A DNA stretch of 64,000 bases from Acidocella aminolytica 101 = DSM 11237 (GCF_900129125.1 NZ_FQVJ01000003.1:62001-126000); one strand, 5' to 3'; counted from the first letter of the stretch, positions 15,847 through 24,578 are shown. The notes: generated from the sequence alone by a model not told the origin. Numbers and translations are program-made.

Positions 15847-16619
15847 TGTGCGCGCTCCGCCGCGGCGCGCAGCAGGGCCGTGGTCTTACGTTCTGAAATC
15901 GCCGAGGACATGCGCGCCACCACCAGCGTGATGAAGGTAAGGTAGAACCCTACGGATGCGATCAGCAACGGGTAGAGCATGGTGATGTAAATTTTGGAGG
16001 GGCCAGTGAAGGAGATGGTGTTGCCCTGATGCAGCGTGTTCCACCACTGGACCGAGAATACGATGATCGGCAAATTCACCGCCCCGGCCAGCGCCAATAT
16101 GGCGGCGGCGCGATAGGCATGGGCTTTGTTATCAAATGCCCGAATAAGCGCGATATGGCCGAGATAAAGGAAAAACAGGATCAGCACGGAGGTCAACCGG
16201 GCATCCCACACCCAATAAGCCCCCCACATAGGCTTGCCCCAGAGCGAGCCGGAGACGAGGCAGACAGCAGTGAACCCGGCGCCGATGGGACTGATTTCCT
16301 CTGCCGCGATATCCGCCAGCGGGTGCCGCCAGACCAGGGAAAGAAACGAGCAGATGGCGAGCGCCGCATACCCCGCCATTGCGACCCAGGCGGCGGGCAC
16401 ATGCACATACATGATGCGCGAGGCGTTGCCCTGCTGCCAGTCAGCCGGGGCAAACCAATAGCCCCAGACAATTCCGGTAACGGTTAAAAAAAGCGCGAAT
16501 CCGGCCAGCCACGGCAAGGTTGGGCGTGCAACGCGTTGGAACCGGCCAGGATTGGCCAAATAATGAAACCACCCGCCATTTTTGGCTGGTCTGGTCTGGA
16601 CAAGCGCACTTTCCTTCAT
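15843..16619 (-). CDS. ccmC: Haem exporter/handling protein CcmC
   Basis: A six-helix membrane protein that loads haem onto CcmE. 258 residues with the WWD-type motif GKPMWGAYWVWDARLTS and two conserved histidines, one in MYVHVPAAW and one in the LHQGNTISF loop. The length is usual. It is the first gene of the ccm run; the ABC pair ccmA/ccmB, which often precedes it, is absent, and 67 bp upstream a gene on the opposite strand begins. The operon promoter must lie in that gap. Confidence 0.95.
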   Translation of the reverse strand: MKESALVQTRPAKNGGWFHYLANPGRFQRVARPTLPWLAGFALFLTVTGIVWGYWFAPADWQQGNASRIMYVHVPAAWVAMAGYAALAICSFLSLVWRHPLADIAAEEISPIGAGFTAVCLVSGSLWGKPMWGAYWVWDARLTSVLILFFLYLGHIALIRAFDNKAHAYRAAAILALAGAVNLPIIVFSVQWWNTLHQGNTISFTGPSKIYITMLYPLLIASVGFYLTFITLVVARMSSAISERKTTALLRAAAERAQ

Positions 16620-16686
16620 GGCTGCGTTCTTACGTCTTCGCTAAGTAAATTTGAAGCACTGTGAAAATTGGTTACATTCCAGCCCC

Positions 16687-17097
16687 ATGAACTACTGGCT
16701 GGTGAAATCCGAACCTGACGCATTCTCCTGGGATGAGCAGGTTAAAAATGGCGTTGAGCCCTGGACGGGCGTGCGCAACCATCTCGCCAAGCGGCATCTC
16801 AAGGAGATGAAGCAGGGCGATCTCGCTTTCTTCTACCACTCCAATATCGGGCGGGAGATTGTCGGCATTGTTGAGGTGGCGCGCGAAGCCTATCCTGACC
16901 CGACGGCGGAAAGCGGCGATTGGGTGTGCGTGGACATGAAGGCGGTGAAATCTTTGAAAACGCCCGTAACCCTTGCGGCGATCAAGGCTGATCCCAAATT
17001 CAAGGAGCTTGGCTTGCTCAAATATTCACGCCTGTCGGTCGCGCCGGTCGGCCCTGAGCATTGGGCGATGCTGTGTGAGATGGGAGGGGTGAAATGA
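16687..17097 (+). CDS. EVE domain protein
   Basis: 136 residues made almost wholly of an EVE domain, a PUA-like fold that reads modified bases. The hallmarks are the start MNYWLVKSEPDAFSW, the aromatic cage region WTGVRNHLAKRHL, GDLAFFYHSN and GIVEV. Eukaryotic THYN1 and many bacterial stand-alone homologues look the same. The ATG at 16687 was chosen over one 36 bp upstream because the family starts with this segment. It overlaps msrA by ATGA. Whether the ligand is modified DNA or RNA cannot be told. Confidence 0.88.
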   Translation: MNYWLVKSEPDAFSWDEQVKNGVEPWTGVRNHLAKRHLKEMKQGDLAFFYHSNIGREIVGIVEVAREAYPDPTAESGDWVCVDMKAVKSLKTPVTLAAIKADPKFKELGLLKYSRLSVAPVGPEHWAMLCEMGGVK

Positions 17098-17621
17098 CCG
17101 AGTCCGCGATTCTGGCCGGTGGGTGCTTCTGGTGCCTGGAAGCCGCTTATGACGAGCTTGAAGGGGTTGTCAGCGTCCAGTCCGGTTATGCAGGCGGGCA
17201 TGTGGAGCACCCCAGCTATAAACAGGTTTGCTCCGGCGCCACCGGCCATGCCGAGGTGGTGAAGGTGGAATATGACCCATCCGTGATTTCTTACGCTGAT
17301 TTGCTGCGGGTGTTTTTCACCATTCATGACCCCACTATGCTGAACCGTCAGGGCAATGACATCGGCACGCAATACCGCTCCGCGATTTTTTATGCCATGC
17401 CCGAACAAAAAGCCGCGGCGGAGGCTGCTATTGCCGAATTCACGCCAATCTGGGGTAAGATTGTTACAGAAATCTTACCGCTCACCATTTTTTGGCCCGC
17501 AGAGGCAGAGCATGAGAATTATTTCGCGCGGAACCCGTGGTCTGGTTACTGCCAAGCCATTATCGCTCCGAAAATCGCCAAGCTGCGCAAGAATTTTCAC
17601 GACCGGCTTAAGAAAGCTTAA
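17094..17621 (+). CDS. msrA: Peptide-methionine (S)-S-oxide reductase MsrA
   Basis: Repairs S-sulfoxides of methionine in oxidised proteins using thioredoxin. 175 residues with the nucleophile in GGCFWCLEAAYDEL (C11), the family stretch GYAGGHVEHPSY, HAEVVKVEYDP and the late GYCQ with a resolving Cys. A normal cytoplasmic enzyme without signal peptide. It is translated in overlap with the EVE gene and ends 4 bp inside the convergent GAF/GGDEF gene. Confidence 0.95.
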   Translation: MTESAILAGGCFWCLEAAYDELEGVVSVQSGYAGGHVEHPSYKQVCSGATGHAEVVKVEYDPSVISYADLLRVFFTIHDPTMLNRQGNDIGTQYRSAIFYAMPEQKAAAEAAIAEFTPIWGKIVTEILPLTIFWPAEAEHENYFARNPWSGYCQAIIAPKIAKLRKNFHDRLKKA

Positions 17622-18652
17622 AGCAGCGCTGTCGCGACTTGATTGCCGCCTTTCACCTTCGCCTCACGCAGGGCCTTGGCGGCGGCGGTCATTAGAATGG
17701 CGGGCGAGGGCTTGGTTTCCTTCACGCAGGCCACGCCCACGCTAACAGTAAGCGGCATGGGCAGGCCCGGGACGCCATGGGAAGCCACCATTTCGCAAAT
17801 ACGTTCGGCTACCAGCTTGGAGTCGATGAGGCCAGCCTGCAACAGAACAGCGAAGCAATTTACGTCATAGCGTCCGCAAGCGTCATCTTCGCGGATTGAA
17901 TGGCGGATTTGCCTGGCGATTTCGGACAGAGCGCGGTCTCCGGTTTCCATGCCGAAATGTTCGTTTACGATGGAAAGACGGTCTATATCCACAAAAAGTA
18001 GGCTGAAGGATGAATCAGATGTCGCGTGAGTGCATTCAAGATAGATAAGCTCCTCGATCATGACACGGTTCCACATCCTGGTCACTTCATCTACCGCATT
18101 CCGGCGGTCGATAGGCTCCCAGCTCTGAATGAGCGCATCTTGGAACGAGGGGGGACGGCTGCGACTTAGTTCACGCTCCGCGATGATCGCAAGATCCTGG
18201 AGGGTTTCTTGCTCGTCGGGGCCAAGTTGCCGGGAAAGAGTATCCATAATGCATAGGGCGCCCACCGCCGAGCCGGACTCGGCATGGATAGCGTGACCCG
18301 CATAAAAGCGTACGAAAGGTGGGCCGGTGACGATGGCGTTATTGGCAACACGTTCATCCTGCGTGGCATCGGGTACCACAAAGGGGCCATGAAATGACAG
18401 GGCAAGATTGCAGAAAGAGGTGCCCCGCGGAAGTGAGGTGAAAGATAGGCCAAAGCTGGATTTGGTCCATTGATGATCTTCCGCGATGAAATTGATCATC
18501 GCTATGGGGGCTTTTAAAATCCGTGCCGTTAATCTCGTGATTCGATCAAAACGCGCCTCAGCGGGTGTGTAGATCAAGTTCAGGGCATGCATATCCTTCA
18601 GCCGAAGCATTTCGCTTAAGCTGACCTGTTTAGCTTCAGTGCTCACATGCAT
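17618..18652 (-). CDS. GAF protein with degenerate GGDEF domain
   Basis: 344 residues. A GAF domain at about 30-165 shows the usual landmarks of the GAF-GGDEF family (FCNLAL, FVVPDATQDERV, GPPFVRFYAGHAI, GALCIMDTLSRQL). A GGDEF-like domain follows at about 185-340, with the first metal motif LLFVDIDRLSIVNEHFG intact. The signature loop itself reads R261-Y-D-V-N-C-F267 where RxGGDEF is expected, so the glycine pair and the catalytic acidic residues are lost. Diguanylate cyclase activity is therefore unlikely; it may be a GTP- or ligand-sensing scaffold. No transmembrane segment. Convergent with msrA. Confidence 0.85.
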   Translation of the reverse strand: MHVSTEAKQVSLSEMLRLKDMHALNLIYTPAEARFDRITRLTARILKAPIAMINFIAEDHQWTKSSFGLSFTSLPRGTSFCNLALSFHGPFVVPDATQDERVANNAIVTGPPFVRFYAGHAIHAESGSAVGALCIMDTLSRQLGPDEQETLQDLAIIAERELSRSRPPSFQDALIQSWEPIDRRNAVDEVTRMWNRVMIEELIYLECTHATSDSSFSLLFVDIDRLSIVNEHFGMETGDRALSEIARQIRHSIREDDACGRYDVNCFAVLLQAGLIDSKLVAERICEMVASHGVPGLPMPLTVSVGVACVKETKPSPAILMTAAAKALREAKVKGGNQVATALL

Positions 18653-18750
18653 CCCTGTTAGGTTGTCCGTCTAACCTCAACTATAAGATGCATAATAGGT
18701 ATGGCAAAGCCAGTGGATAAAAAGTAATCAACCGTTATAAGAACAGCATC

Positions 18751-18800
18751 GAATAGAAATGGCCGCGGCGGGGCGGTTGGCCCGCCCACGCAGCGGCCAT
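18751..18800 (-). terminator. Intrinsic terminator of the oxidoreductase gene
   Basis: The 8-bp stem ATGGCCGC/GCGGCCAT (18759-18766 and 18793-18800) encloses a second GC-rich stem. Read on the minus strand it is followed by TTCTATTC. It lies 8 bp past the stop codon at 18808. The rest of the 18653-18758 gap is AT-rich and shows nothing else. Confidence 0.7.
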
Positions 18801-18807
18801 AGAGTGC

Positions 18808-19818
18808 TCAGAAGCCTTCCAGAACGATCTTGCCGACCGTTTCGCCACTTTCCAGCGCGGCGTGGGCGCGCATGAGGTTGCCAGCGTTGATAAGGCCAAA
18901 ATTCTCGGTCATCGTGGTTTTCAGTGTGCCGTTATCGACAAGATGGGCAATGGCCTCTAGCGTGCGGTGCTGGATGGCCATGTTCGCCGTATGCAGCATA
19001 CCGCGCGTGAACACATATTCCGTGTGCAGAGTAGCGCTCTTGCGGATCAGCGGCGAGACATTCAGCTCCCCGGCGTTGGATTCGATGATGCCCACAGCGC
19101 CTTCCGGAGCCAGCAGGTCCACTAGCTTGTGAAAATGCTGTTTCACATGCGCCACGCAGAGAATGTGGTCAGGCGGCGCCAGTCCAGCCTGCAGGATTTG
19201 CGCACCAAAATCGTGATGATGGTTGACGATGTGATGCGCGCCGAGCGAGCGGCACCAATCCGCGGTCTCTGGGCGGGAGGCGGTGGCGATGATCGTCATG
19301 TCCGTCAACTGCGCGGCGAGTTGAATGGCCATGGAACCCACACCGCCGCCAGCGCCCACCACCAGCAGCGTGCCGCCATGCGGCTGGTCGCGCGGGATAC
19401 GGAAACGCTCGAACAGCATCTCCCAGGCCGTGAGCGCGGTGAGCGGCAGCGCGGCGGCAGCAGCAAAATTGAGGGTTTTGGGTTTGTGGCCGACAATCCG
19501 GTCGTCAACCAGATGGAATTCGGCATTGGTGCCTGGGCGGTCCGTCACGCCAGCGTAATAAACCTCGTCACCAACGGAGAAATTCTGCACTTCAGGGCCG
19601 ATGGCGCGCACGATTCCGGCGGCATCGAACCCCAACACGCGGGGCTCGCCAAGCGGCTCGTTGGCTTGACGGATCTTGGTGTCGATCGGGTTTACGGACA
19701 CAGCTTTAATCTCGACCAGCAAGTCGTGATGGCGGGGAACCGGCATTGGCAGTTCGATATCCTGCAGCGCATCAGGATCTGTGATGGGGCGGGAATGGGT
19801 AAAGGCAACGGCTTTCAT
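18808..19818 (-). CDS. Zinc-type alcohol dehydrogenase/quinone oxidoreductase family protein
   Basis: 336 residues of the medium-chain dehydrogenase superfamily. The N-terminal GroES-like fold opens with MKAVAFTH and includes VKAVSVNP-like AVSVNPIDTKIR and LGFDAAGIV. The NADP-binding Rossmann motif is VVGAGGGVGSMAIQLA. The cysteine ligands of structural and catalytic zinc seen in true alcohol dehydrogenases are absent, so a quinone-oxidoreductase-like NADPH enzyme is more likely, similar to the zinc-binding dehydrogenase subfamily active on aldehydes or quinones. The start at 19818 was preferred to 19926, which would overlap the gene upstream. The 60-bp gap ahead has the repeated ATGATAT (19855-19875), probably part of its promoter. 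Confidence 0.85.
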   Translation of the reverse strand: MKAVAFTHSRPITDPDALQDIELPMPVPRHHDLLVEIKAVSVNPIDTKIRQANEPLGEPRVLGFDAAGIVRAIGPEVQNFSVGDEVYYAGVTDRPGTNAEFHLVDDRIVGHKPKTLNFAAAAALPLTALTAWEMLFERFRIPRDQPHGGTLLVVGAGGGVGSMAIQLAAQLTDMTIIATASRPETADWCRSLGAHHIVNHHHDFGAQILQAGLAPPDHILCVAHVKQHFHKLVDLLAPEGAVGIIESNAGELNVSPLIRKSATLHTEYVFTRGMLHTANMAIQHRTLEAIAHLVDNGTLKTTMTENFGLINAGNLMRAHAALESGETVGKIVLEGF

Positions 19819-19883
19819 GGAACGTCTTTCACTTGAGGTTGGCCGGCTATCTACATGATATAATATGATATGATTGGCATGAA

Positions 19884-20588
19884 TTAATGAATGCGCAACA
19901 GGCTGGGGCCCTCGTTTGCCAGCCATGTGGTTGCGGCGTGCCTGTGCGGGGTGAGCAGGTCCGTTAATGCCCAGAAATTCGGCCCATGATTCATGTGCCG
20001 TAAATGCGCCACTTCATGCGCCACGACGTAATCCTGCACAAAATCTGGGGCGCAGATAAGTCGCCAGCAAAAAGCCAGCGTCCCGTCCGGGGCGCAGCTC
20101 CCCCAACGGGATCGGGTGTCTTTAATTCGTACAACTTTGGGACGCAGGCTGGCGCGCTGGGCGGTTTCCGCAGCGCGGGCGGTCAGGCGCTGGCGAGCCA
20201 GATGTTTCAGGCAGTCGGAAACACGCCGCGCCAGGAATTCCGGTTCGCCGGTGACATAGATGGCGCCGCTCTCGATCCAGGCGCCACCGCGTTGGTTTTG
20301 AACATGCACAATCTCGTGAGGCACCCCGACCACGGGCACCATCGCGCCGGGTTTGAGAGCTAGGGGCAAGGGCAGGGCGTCCAACTTTTCGCTTACCCAG
20401 GCTTCATGCTCGTGCAGCAGAGCGAGCCCTGCCCGGCGGGAGGCGCGCATGGGCAGGGTTATAACCACCCCTTGCGCTGGATCCACCCGTAATGAAATTC
20501 GACGGGCCCGCGTGGAGCGTTTGAAGGACACAGCAATCAGCGCGCCCTGGACGGGAACAAATTCAGTGGTGAACGCGGCGCCGCTCAC
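19884..20588 (-). CDS. YgjP-like (SprT/M48-type) zinc metallopeptidase domain protein
   Basis: 234 residues. The C-terminal half has the zinc-binding [16 protein letters not shown], with the HExxH helix and a third ligand 11 residues on, preceded by [18 protein letters not shown]. These are the two signatures of the YgjP/DUF45 family. The N-terminal part is a beta-rich domain beginning [18 protein letters not shown], also typical. Cytoplasmic, with no signal peptide. Substrates are unknown for the family. It overlaps the YcgN gene by 4 bp and is probably co-transcribed with it. Confidence 0.87.
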   Translation of the reverse strand: MSGAAFTTEFVPVQGALIAVSFKRSTRARRISLRVDPAQGVVITLPMRASRRAGLALLHEHEAWVSEKLDALPLPLALKPGAMVPVVGVPHEIVHVQNQRGGAWIESGAIYVTGEPEFLARRVSDCLKHLARQRLTARAAETAQRASLRPKVVRIKDTRSRWGSCAPDGTLAFCWRLICAPDFVQDYVVAHEVAHLRHMNHGPNFWALTDLLTPHRHAATTWLANEGPSLLRIH

Positions 20589-21037
20589 GCGCGCCGCCGC
20601 CGGGGAGGCTTGCCCGGCCAGTCCATGATGTGATGCTCAAGCGGCCCGGCCTCGCGTTCATCCACACAGCGCCCCGCGACGGAGGCGCCTGATTCGATTA
20701 CGCTTTCGGCCCGACCGCTGCGCAGCGGGTGCCAGGGCGGCAGATCTTTGCCCTCATGAACCAGTCGGTAGGCACAGCTCGGCGGTAGCCAGTCGACTTT
20801 TTCCAGTTTTTTGGGTGTCAGCTTCACGCAATCCGGCACGAGGCTCTTGCGGTTGGCATAGTCCCGGCAGCGGGCCGTTGCGGTATCTAGAAGGCGGCAG
20901 GCGACGTTGGTGAATTCAATTTCGTCCGTGTCTTCGTCGCGCAATTTGTGCAGGCAGCAACGCCCGCAGCCATCACAGAGCGCCTCCCACTCCGACCGGC
21001 TCATCTCCGCCAGTGTCTTGTTTCGCCAGAATCCCAT
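20585..21037 (-). CDS. YcgN family cysteine-cluster protein (UPF0260)
   Basis: 150 residues. The family pattern is clear: [20 protein letters not shown] followed by CLHKL near the N-terminus, then VACRLLD, CRDYANR, DCVKLTP and [10 protein letters not shown], which spread about eight cysteines as in metal-binding CxxCxxCC clusters. Function is unknown for the family; an iron-sulfur or zinc site is inferred. A start 36 bp further up is possible, but [13 protein letters not shown] fits homologues. The C-terminus is basic (GKPPRRRRA). It is coupled to the YgjP-like gene. Confidence 0.88.
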   Translation of the reverse strand: MGFWRNKTLAEMSRSEWEALCDGCGRCCLHKLRDEDTDEIEFTNVACRLLDTATARCRDYANRKSLVPDCVKLTPKKLEKVDWLPPSCAYRLVHEGKDLPPWHPLRSGRAESVIESGASVAGRCVDEREAGPLEHHIMDWPGKPPRRRRA

Positions 21038-21095
21038 GCTGCCAGCATAGCCGAGGCCGCGCGGGTTCGCCATGGCAAGTGTTTATGACAGCTAT

Positions 21096-21107
21096 CCCCC
21101 CCCCCCC
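21096..21107. repeat. Run of twelve C residues before mltB
   Basis: Twelve consecutive Cs, followed by GTTGCGGGGG, which can fold back on the run (CCCCCG-TTG-CGGGGG). It is 37 bp upstream of the mltB start and 58 bp upstream of the divergent ycgN start. Such homopolymers slip during replication, so the length may vary between cells or be a sequencing error. Confidence 0.8.
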
Positions 21108-21144
21108 GTTGCGGGGGCATGGGGTGGCGTGGCAAGGTTAAGTT

Positions 21145-22107
21145 ATGTTGAGACGTATGATGTTGGCGGGTCTGGGCGGCGCCCTGGCATTGCCTAAGGC
21201 GAGTTGGGCGGCGCAAAGCTTCCCGGCCTTTTTGGCGCAACTCCAAGCCAGGGCTCGGGCCGAGGGGATTCCCGCCCGTGTCGTGGAGGCAAGCACGGCG
21301 CATCTCACGCCGAATCAGAAAGTGCTGAAGCTCGACCATCACCAGCCGGAATTCACCCTGACCTGGGCGAAATATTCCAGCATCGTGCTGACGCAAGAGC
21401 GGATCGGCACCGGGCAGAAGACATATCATGCCACCCAGCCGCTGCTGGCAGCGGTGACTAGTCGGTATGGCGTGTCCAGCCAAATTATATTGGGCATTTG
21501 GGGGCTGGAGACGAATTTCGGGTCCAATCAAGGTGATTTTAACGTCATCGACGCACTGGCCACACTTTCCTGGGACAGGCAGAGCCGGTATTTCGGGAAT
21601 GAGGCGATTGACGCGATGAAGATTGTGGCGCAGGGCGATGCGCCGGTCTCGCGGTTGCTTGGCTCTTATGCCGGGGCCATGGGGCAGCCGCAATTTATGC
21701 CCAGCACTTATCTCTCCACGGCGGTAAGCTTCACTGGACATGGCGCTCCGGATATCTGGCACTCAAACGCTGACGCCCTGGCCTCTATGGCCAATTACCT
21801 CGCGAAGGCTGGGTGGCGGTCTGATGAGCCGTCGTCCGAGAGCGTAGCGGTGCCGCATGGTGTTAATCTGGGTGAAACAGGCCGAAAGCATGTGCGGACT
21901 CTCGGCTATTGGGAGCGGCTGGGGGTTCAACGCCTTCCCGGCGCCGTGCGGCTGCCGGATTCCATGCCTGCAGCGCTGCTGTTGCCGGATGGCCCTGGCG
22001 GACAAGCCTTTTTGGTGTACCAGAATTTCTCGGTCATCCGCCGTTATAACCCGTCCGACTATTATGCCCTAGCCGTCGGCGCGTTAGGGCGAATGATTCT
22101 GGCATGA
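21145..22107 (+). CDS. Lytic murein transglycosylase, MltB family
   Basis: Cleaves the MurNAc-GlcNAc bond of peptidoglycan with formation of 1,6-anhydro ends. 320 residues: a signal peptide (MLRRMMLAGLGGALALPKASWA, with cleavage near residue 22), then the MltB catalytic domain with the active Glu E122 in LGIWGLETNFG, GAMGQPQFMPSTYL and DIWHSNADALASMANYLA. There is no lipobox Cys, so it is periplasmic and not membrane-tethered. A short C-terminal domain ends in the SDYYALAVG signature. It overlaps rlpA by ATGA. Confidence 0.93.
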   Translation: MLRRMMLAGLGGALALPKASWAAQSFPAFLAQLQARARAEGIPARVVEASTAHLTPNQKVLKLDHHQPEFTLTWAKYSSIVLTQERIGTGQKTYHATQPLLAAVTSRYGVSSQIILGIWGLETNFGSNQGDFNVIDALATLSWDRQSRYFGNEAIDAMKIVAQGDAPVSRLLGSYAGAMGQPQFMPSTYLSTAVSFTGHGAPDIWHSNADALASMANYLAKAGWRSDEPSSESVAVPHGVNLGETGRKHVRTLGYWERLGVQRLPGAVRLPDSMPAALLLPDGPGGQAFLVYQNFSVIRRYNPSDYYALAVGALGRMILA

Positions 22108-22967
22108 TCAACCGGCTACTTTTAGGGGTATGCGCGGTGCTCTCCGGCTGTGTGGCGCACCGCCAGCCGCCGTCCGGGCATGTGACCTATACCATTGGCA
22201 ACCCTTATCAAACGGGAGGGCAATGGCATTATCCCCGTGAATTCAACCAGTACGACGCAACCGGGCTTGGGATCATCATACGGCATGATTCCAATCCCTA
22301 CACGGCTGATGGCGAAGTTTATGACGCTGAAGGGTTGATGGCCGCCAGCCCGGTGTTGCCGTTGCCCAGCATCGTGACCGTCACAAATCTGGTGAATGGC
22401 TATTCTGTGCAGGTGCGGGTGAATGAGCGCGGGCCGAACGTGCCGGGGCGGGTGATTGCCGTGACACCTCGCGTGGCGCGATTGCTGCGTTTCCCCACTG
22501 GTGGTGTGGTTGAGGTGCAGGTGAAGCTGGATAGCGCCGCGAGCGCGGCACTTCAGGCGTCTTTGGGGGCCGGGCCGAAATTAAGCGCCGCGCCAGTGGT
22601 GGGGATTACCGAGCAGAGTTTGGCAGCACCCGGCGGTGGCACAACCAGCAGGGCGCAGCAGATTGGCCCGGCCAGCAATGCCAGTATGCGAAGTGGCGCG
22701 CCGCGGCTCACCGGGCAAGTGACAACGATCCTACCAGCGCCCGGGCCGCTTTGGGTTCGGGTTTCGGGGTTTGGAAACGAAGGTGACGCAGCGCGGATGA
22801 TGGCGCGGCTCTATGGGTTTCCGGCCCGGCTAACGCCTGTGTTTGGCGGCGACCGTACGCTCTGGGCCGTGGATGCTGGGCCATACCACTCCGTTGCTGC
22901 GGCGGATCAGGCGTTGCAAGAGGTGCTGCGTCGGGGCGTCGCGGGACCTGAGATCGTCGTAAGGTAG
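22104..22967 (+). CDS. rlpA: RlpA-like lipoprotein with SPOR domain
   Basis: 287 residues: lipoprotein signal with lipobox LSGC (C16), a double-psi beta-barrel domain at about 50-150 (DAEGLMAASPVLPLPSIVTV, VTNLVNGYSVQVRVNERGP), a low-complexity linker, and a C-terminal SPOR domain (WVRVSGFGNEGDAARMMARL to the end) that binds denuded glycan at division septa. RlpA of Pseudomonas is a lytic transglycosylase. Here the usual NDRGP reads NERGP, so activity should not be assumed. It is coupled to mltB upstream; tmk starts two bases after its stop. Confidence 0.9.
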   Translation: MINRLLLGVCAVLSGCVAHRQPPSGHVTYTIGNPYQTGGQWHYPREFNQYDATGLGIIIRHDSNPYTADGEVYDAEGLMAASPVLPLPSIVTVTNLVNGYSVQVRVNERGPNVPGRVIAVTPRVARLLRFPTGGVVEVQVKLDSAASAALQASLGAGPKLSAAPVVGITEQSLAAPGGGTTSRAQQIGPASNASMRSGAPRLTGQVTTILPAPGPLWVRVSGFGNEGDAARMMARLYGFPARLTPVFGGDRTLWAVDAGPYHSVAAADQALQEVLRRGVAGPEIVVR

Positions 22968-22968
22968 T

Positions 22969-23595
22969 ATGGTGGCAAAGCGGGGTGTGTTCATTACGCT
23001 GGAGGGCGGGGAAGGGGCTGGCAAATCCACCGCGGCCTCCGGGCTGGCCGCGAAGCTGCGCGAGGAAGGGCAGGAGGTACTGCTGACCCGTGAGCCAGGC
23101 GGCACCAAGGGGGCGGAAGCGATTCGGGCGCTGCTGTTGAATCAGGATATCCCGCTAGACCCACTGGCCCAGACCATGCTGCATTTCGCGGCTCGAGCGG
23201 ACCATGTGGCGCATTCGATCAGACCTGCGCTGGCGCGCGGCGCCGTGGTGATTTGCGACCGGTTTTATGATTCCACCATGGCTTATCAATCTTACGGTCA
23301 GGGCGTGGCACTTGCGGATGTGCGGGCTTTGATTGGGTTGATCAGGTTAAAGCCGGATATTACATTTCTTCTTGAGCTTGCTGAGAATGAAGCAAAAAAA
23401 CGTATCCTGGCGCGTGCCAGTGGGACAGACCGTTATGAGGAAATGGACGCGGCTTTTTTCGCCCGCGTGCAGACCGGGTTTGCCTGCATGGCGGCGGCGG
23501 AGCCTGAGCGCTTCTTGAAAATCGACGCCAGCCCGGCGCCGGGCGAGGTGGTGGCGGCATTGCGGCTGGCGTTGCGTGAAAAAGCAGGGCGCTGA
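22969..23595 (+). CDS. tmk: Thymidylate kinase
   Basis: Phosphorylates dTMP to dTDP for DNA synthesis. 208 residues with the P-loop FITLEGGEGAGKST, the DR(F/Y) motif VICDRFYDSTMAYQ, the TREPGGT segment and the LID region around ASGTDRYEEMD. The length is normal. The last base of its TGA is the first of the holB ATG, and in alphaproteobacteria the tmk-holB-metG-tatD order is conserved, as here. Confidence 0.96.
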   Translation: MVAKRGVFITLEGGEGAGKSTAASGLAAKLREEGQEVLLTREPGGTKGAEAIRALLLNQDIPLDPLAQTMLHFAARADHVAHSIRPALARGAVVICDRFYDSTMAYQSYGQGVALADVRALIGLIRLKPDITFLLELAENEAKKRILARASGTDRYEEMDAAFFARVQTGFACMAAAEPERFLKIDASPAPGEVVAALRLALREKAGR

Positions 23596-24578
23596 TGGTG
23601 CTGGACCCGCGCGCGAACCCGTTTTTCCGTGGGCACGAAGGGGCGGTTAACTCGCTTATTCATGCCGTGCGGTCTGGGCGGCTGCATCATGGCTGGCTAC
23701 TGGCAGGGCCGCCGGGGATTGGCAAGGCGACACTGGCCTACCGGTTTGGGCGCTGGCTGTTGGCGGGCGGGCAGACGGCTGATCTGTCCGTCCCTGAAAG
23801 CTCCGGCGTGTTCCGGCGTGTGGCTGCGGGCACGCATCCTGATTTTTTTACCGTTGAACGGCGTGTGAATGCCAAGACGGAGAAGCTGCAAGGCGAAATC
23901 GTGATCGCTACCATTCAAGAGGCCAGTGCGTTTATGCGCCTGACCCCGGCCGAAGGCGGCTGGCGCGTGGTGGTAGTGGATGGCGCGGAGGATATGAACC
24001 CCAACGCGGCGAATGCGCTGTTGAAATTGCTAGAGGAACCGCCACCCCGCGCGATTCTGCTGCTGGTTAGCGCGGCGCCGGGGAGGCTTTTGCCAACCAT
24101 CCGTAGCCGTTGCAGGATTTTGCCGATGGCGCCCTTGCCAAGTGAGACTATGCTGACCTTGCTCCAAGAGTATGCGCCGGAGTTGGAGCAACCTGCGACG
24201 GCGCGGTTGATAGATCTGTCAGAAGGCAGCATTGGCAATGCGCTCAGCCTCGCGGCTGGCGATGGCGTGGCGCTGGCCGCTTTGGTGGATGAAGCTTTGG
24301 ACGCTCCGGTAAAGCCCGCCCGGGCCCAAGCCATGGCAGACAGCGTTACCCGCACGGTGGACGGAACGGACAGGTTCGAGCTGTTTTTTTCTCTGTTGCG
24401 GACGCGCTTAGCCACCCGCACCCGTGCTCTGGCACGGGCAGGGGCAGGGGGCATGCATCTCAGCCATAACGTCACGCTCTGGCAGGATTTTGGAAAACTG
24501 GAGCGCGAAGTGTTAGGATTAAATTTGGACAAGCGCGCCGCCATCCTCGTGGCGCTGGAACAGTTGCATAGGTCATGA
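23595..24578 (+). CDS. holB: DNA polymerase III subunit delta'
   Basis: A clamp-loader subunit. 327 residues with an AAA+ core: P-loop-like LLAGPPGIGKATLAYRFG, sensor 1 segment VVDGAEDMNPNAANALLKLL followed by EEPP, and SRC motif PTIRSRCRIL. In E. coli delta' the P-loop is degenerate, whereas this one still looks intact, as in many alphaproteobacteria. There are no zinc-finger cysteines of the kind found in DnaX. It lies between tmk and metG with one-base and four-base overlaps. Confidence 0.93.
   Translation: MVLDPRANPFFRGHEGAVNSLIHAVRSGRLHHGWLLAGPPGIGKATLAYRFGRWLLAGGQTADLSVPESSGVFRRVAAGTHPDFFTVERRVNAKTEKLQGEIVIATIQEASAFMRLTPAEGGWRVVVVDGAEDMNPNAANALLKLLEEPPPRAILLLVSAAPGRLLPTIRSRCRILPMAPLPSETMLTLLQEYAPELEQPATARLIDLSEGSIGNALSLAAGDGVALAALVDEALDAPVKPARAQAMADSVTRTVDGTDRFELFFSLLRTRLATRTRALARAGAGGMHLSHNVTLWQDFGKLEREVLGLNLDKRAAILVALEQLHRS

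Noticed and set aside
19855-19875. Repeats of ATGATAT as an operator of the oxidoreductase gene
   Set aside because: The repeats are short, direct and in AT-rich promoter DNA; no palindrome or linked regulator supports an operator.
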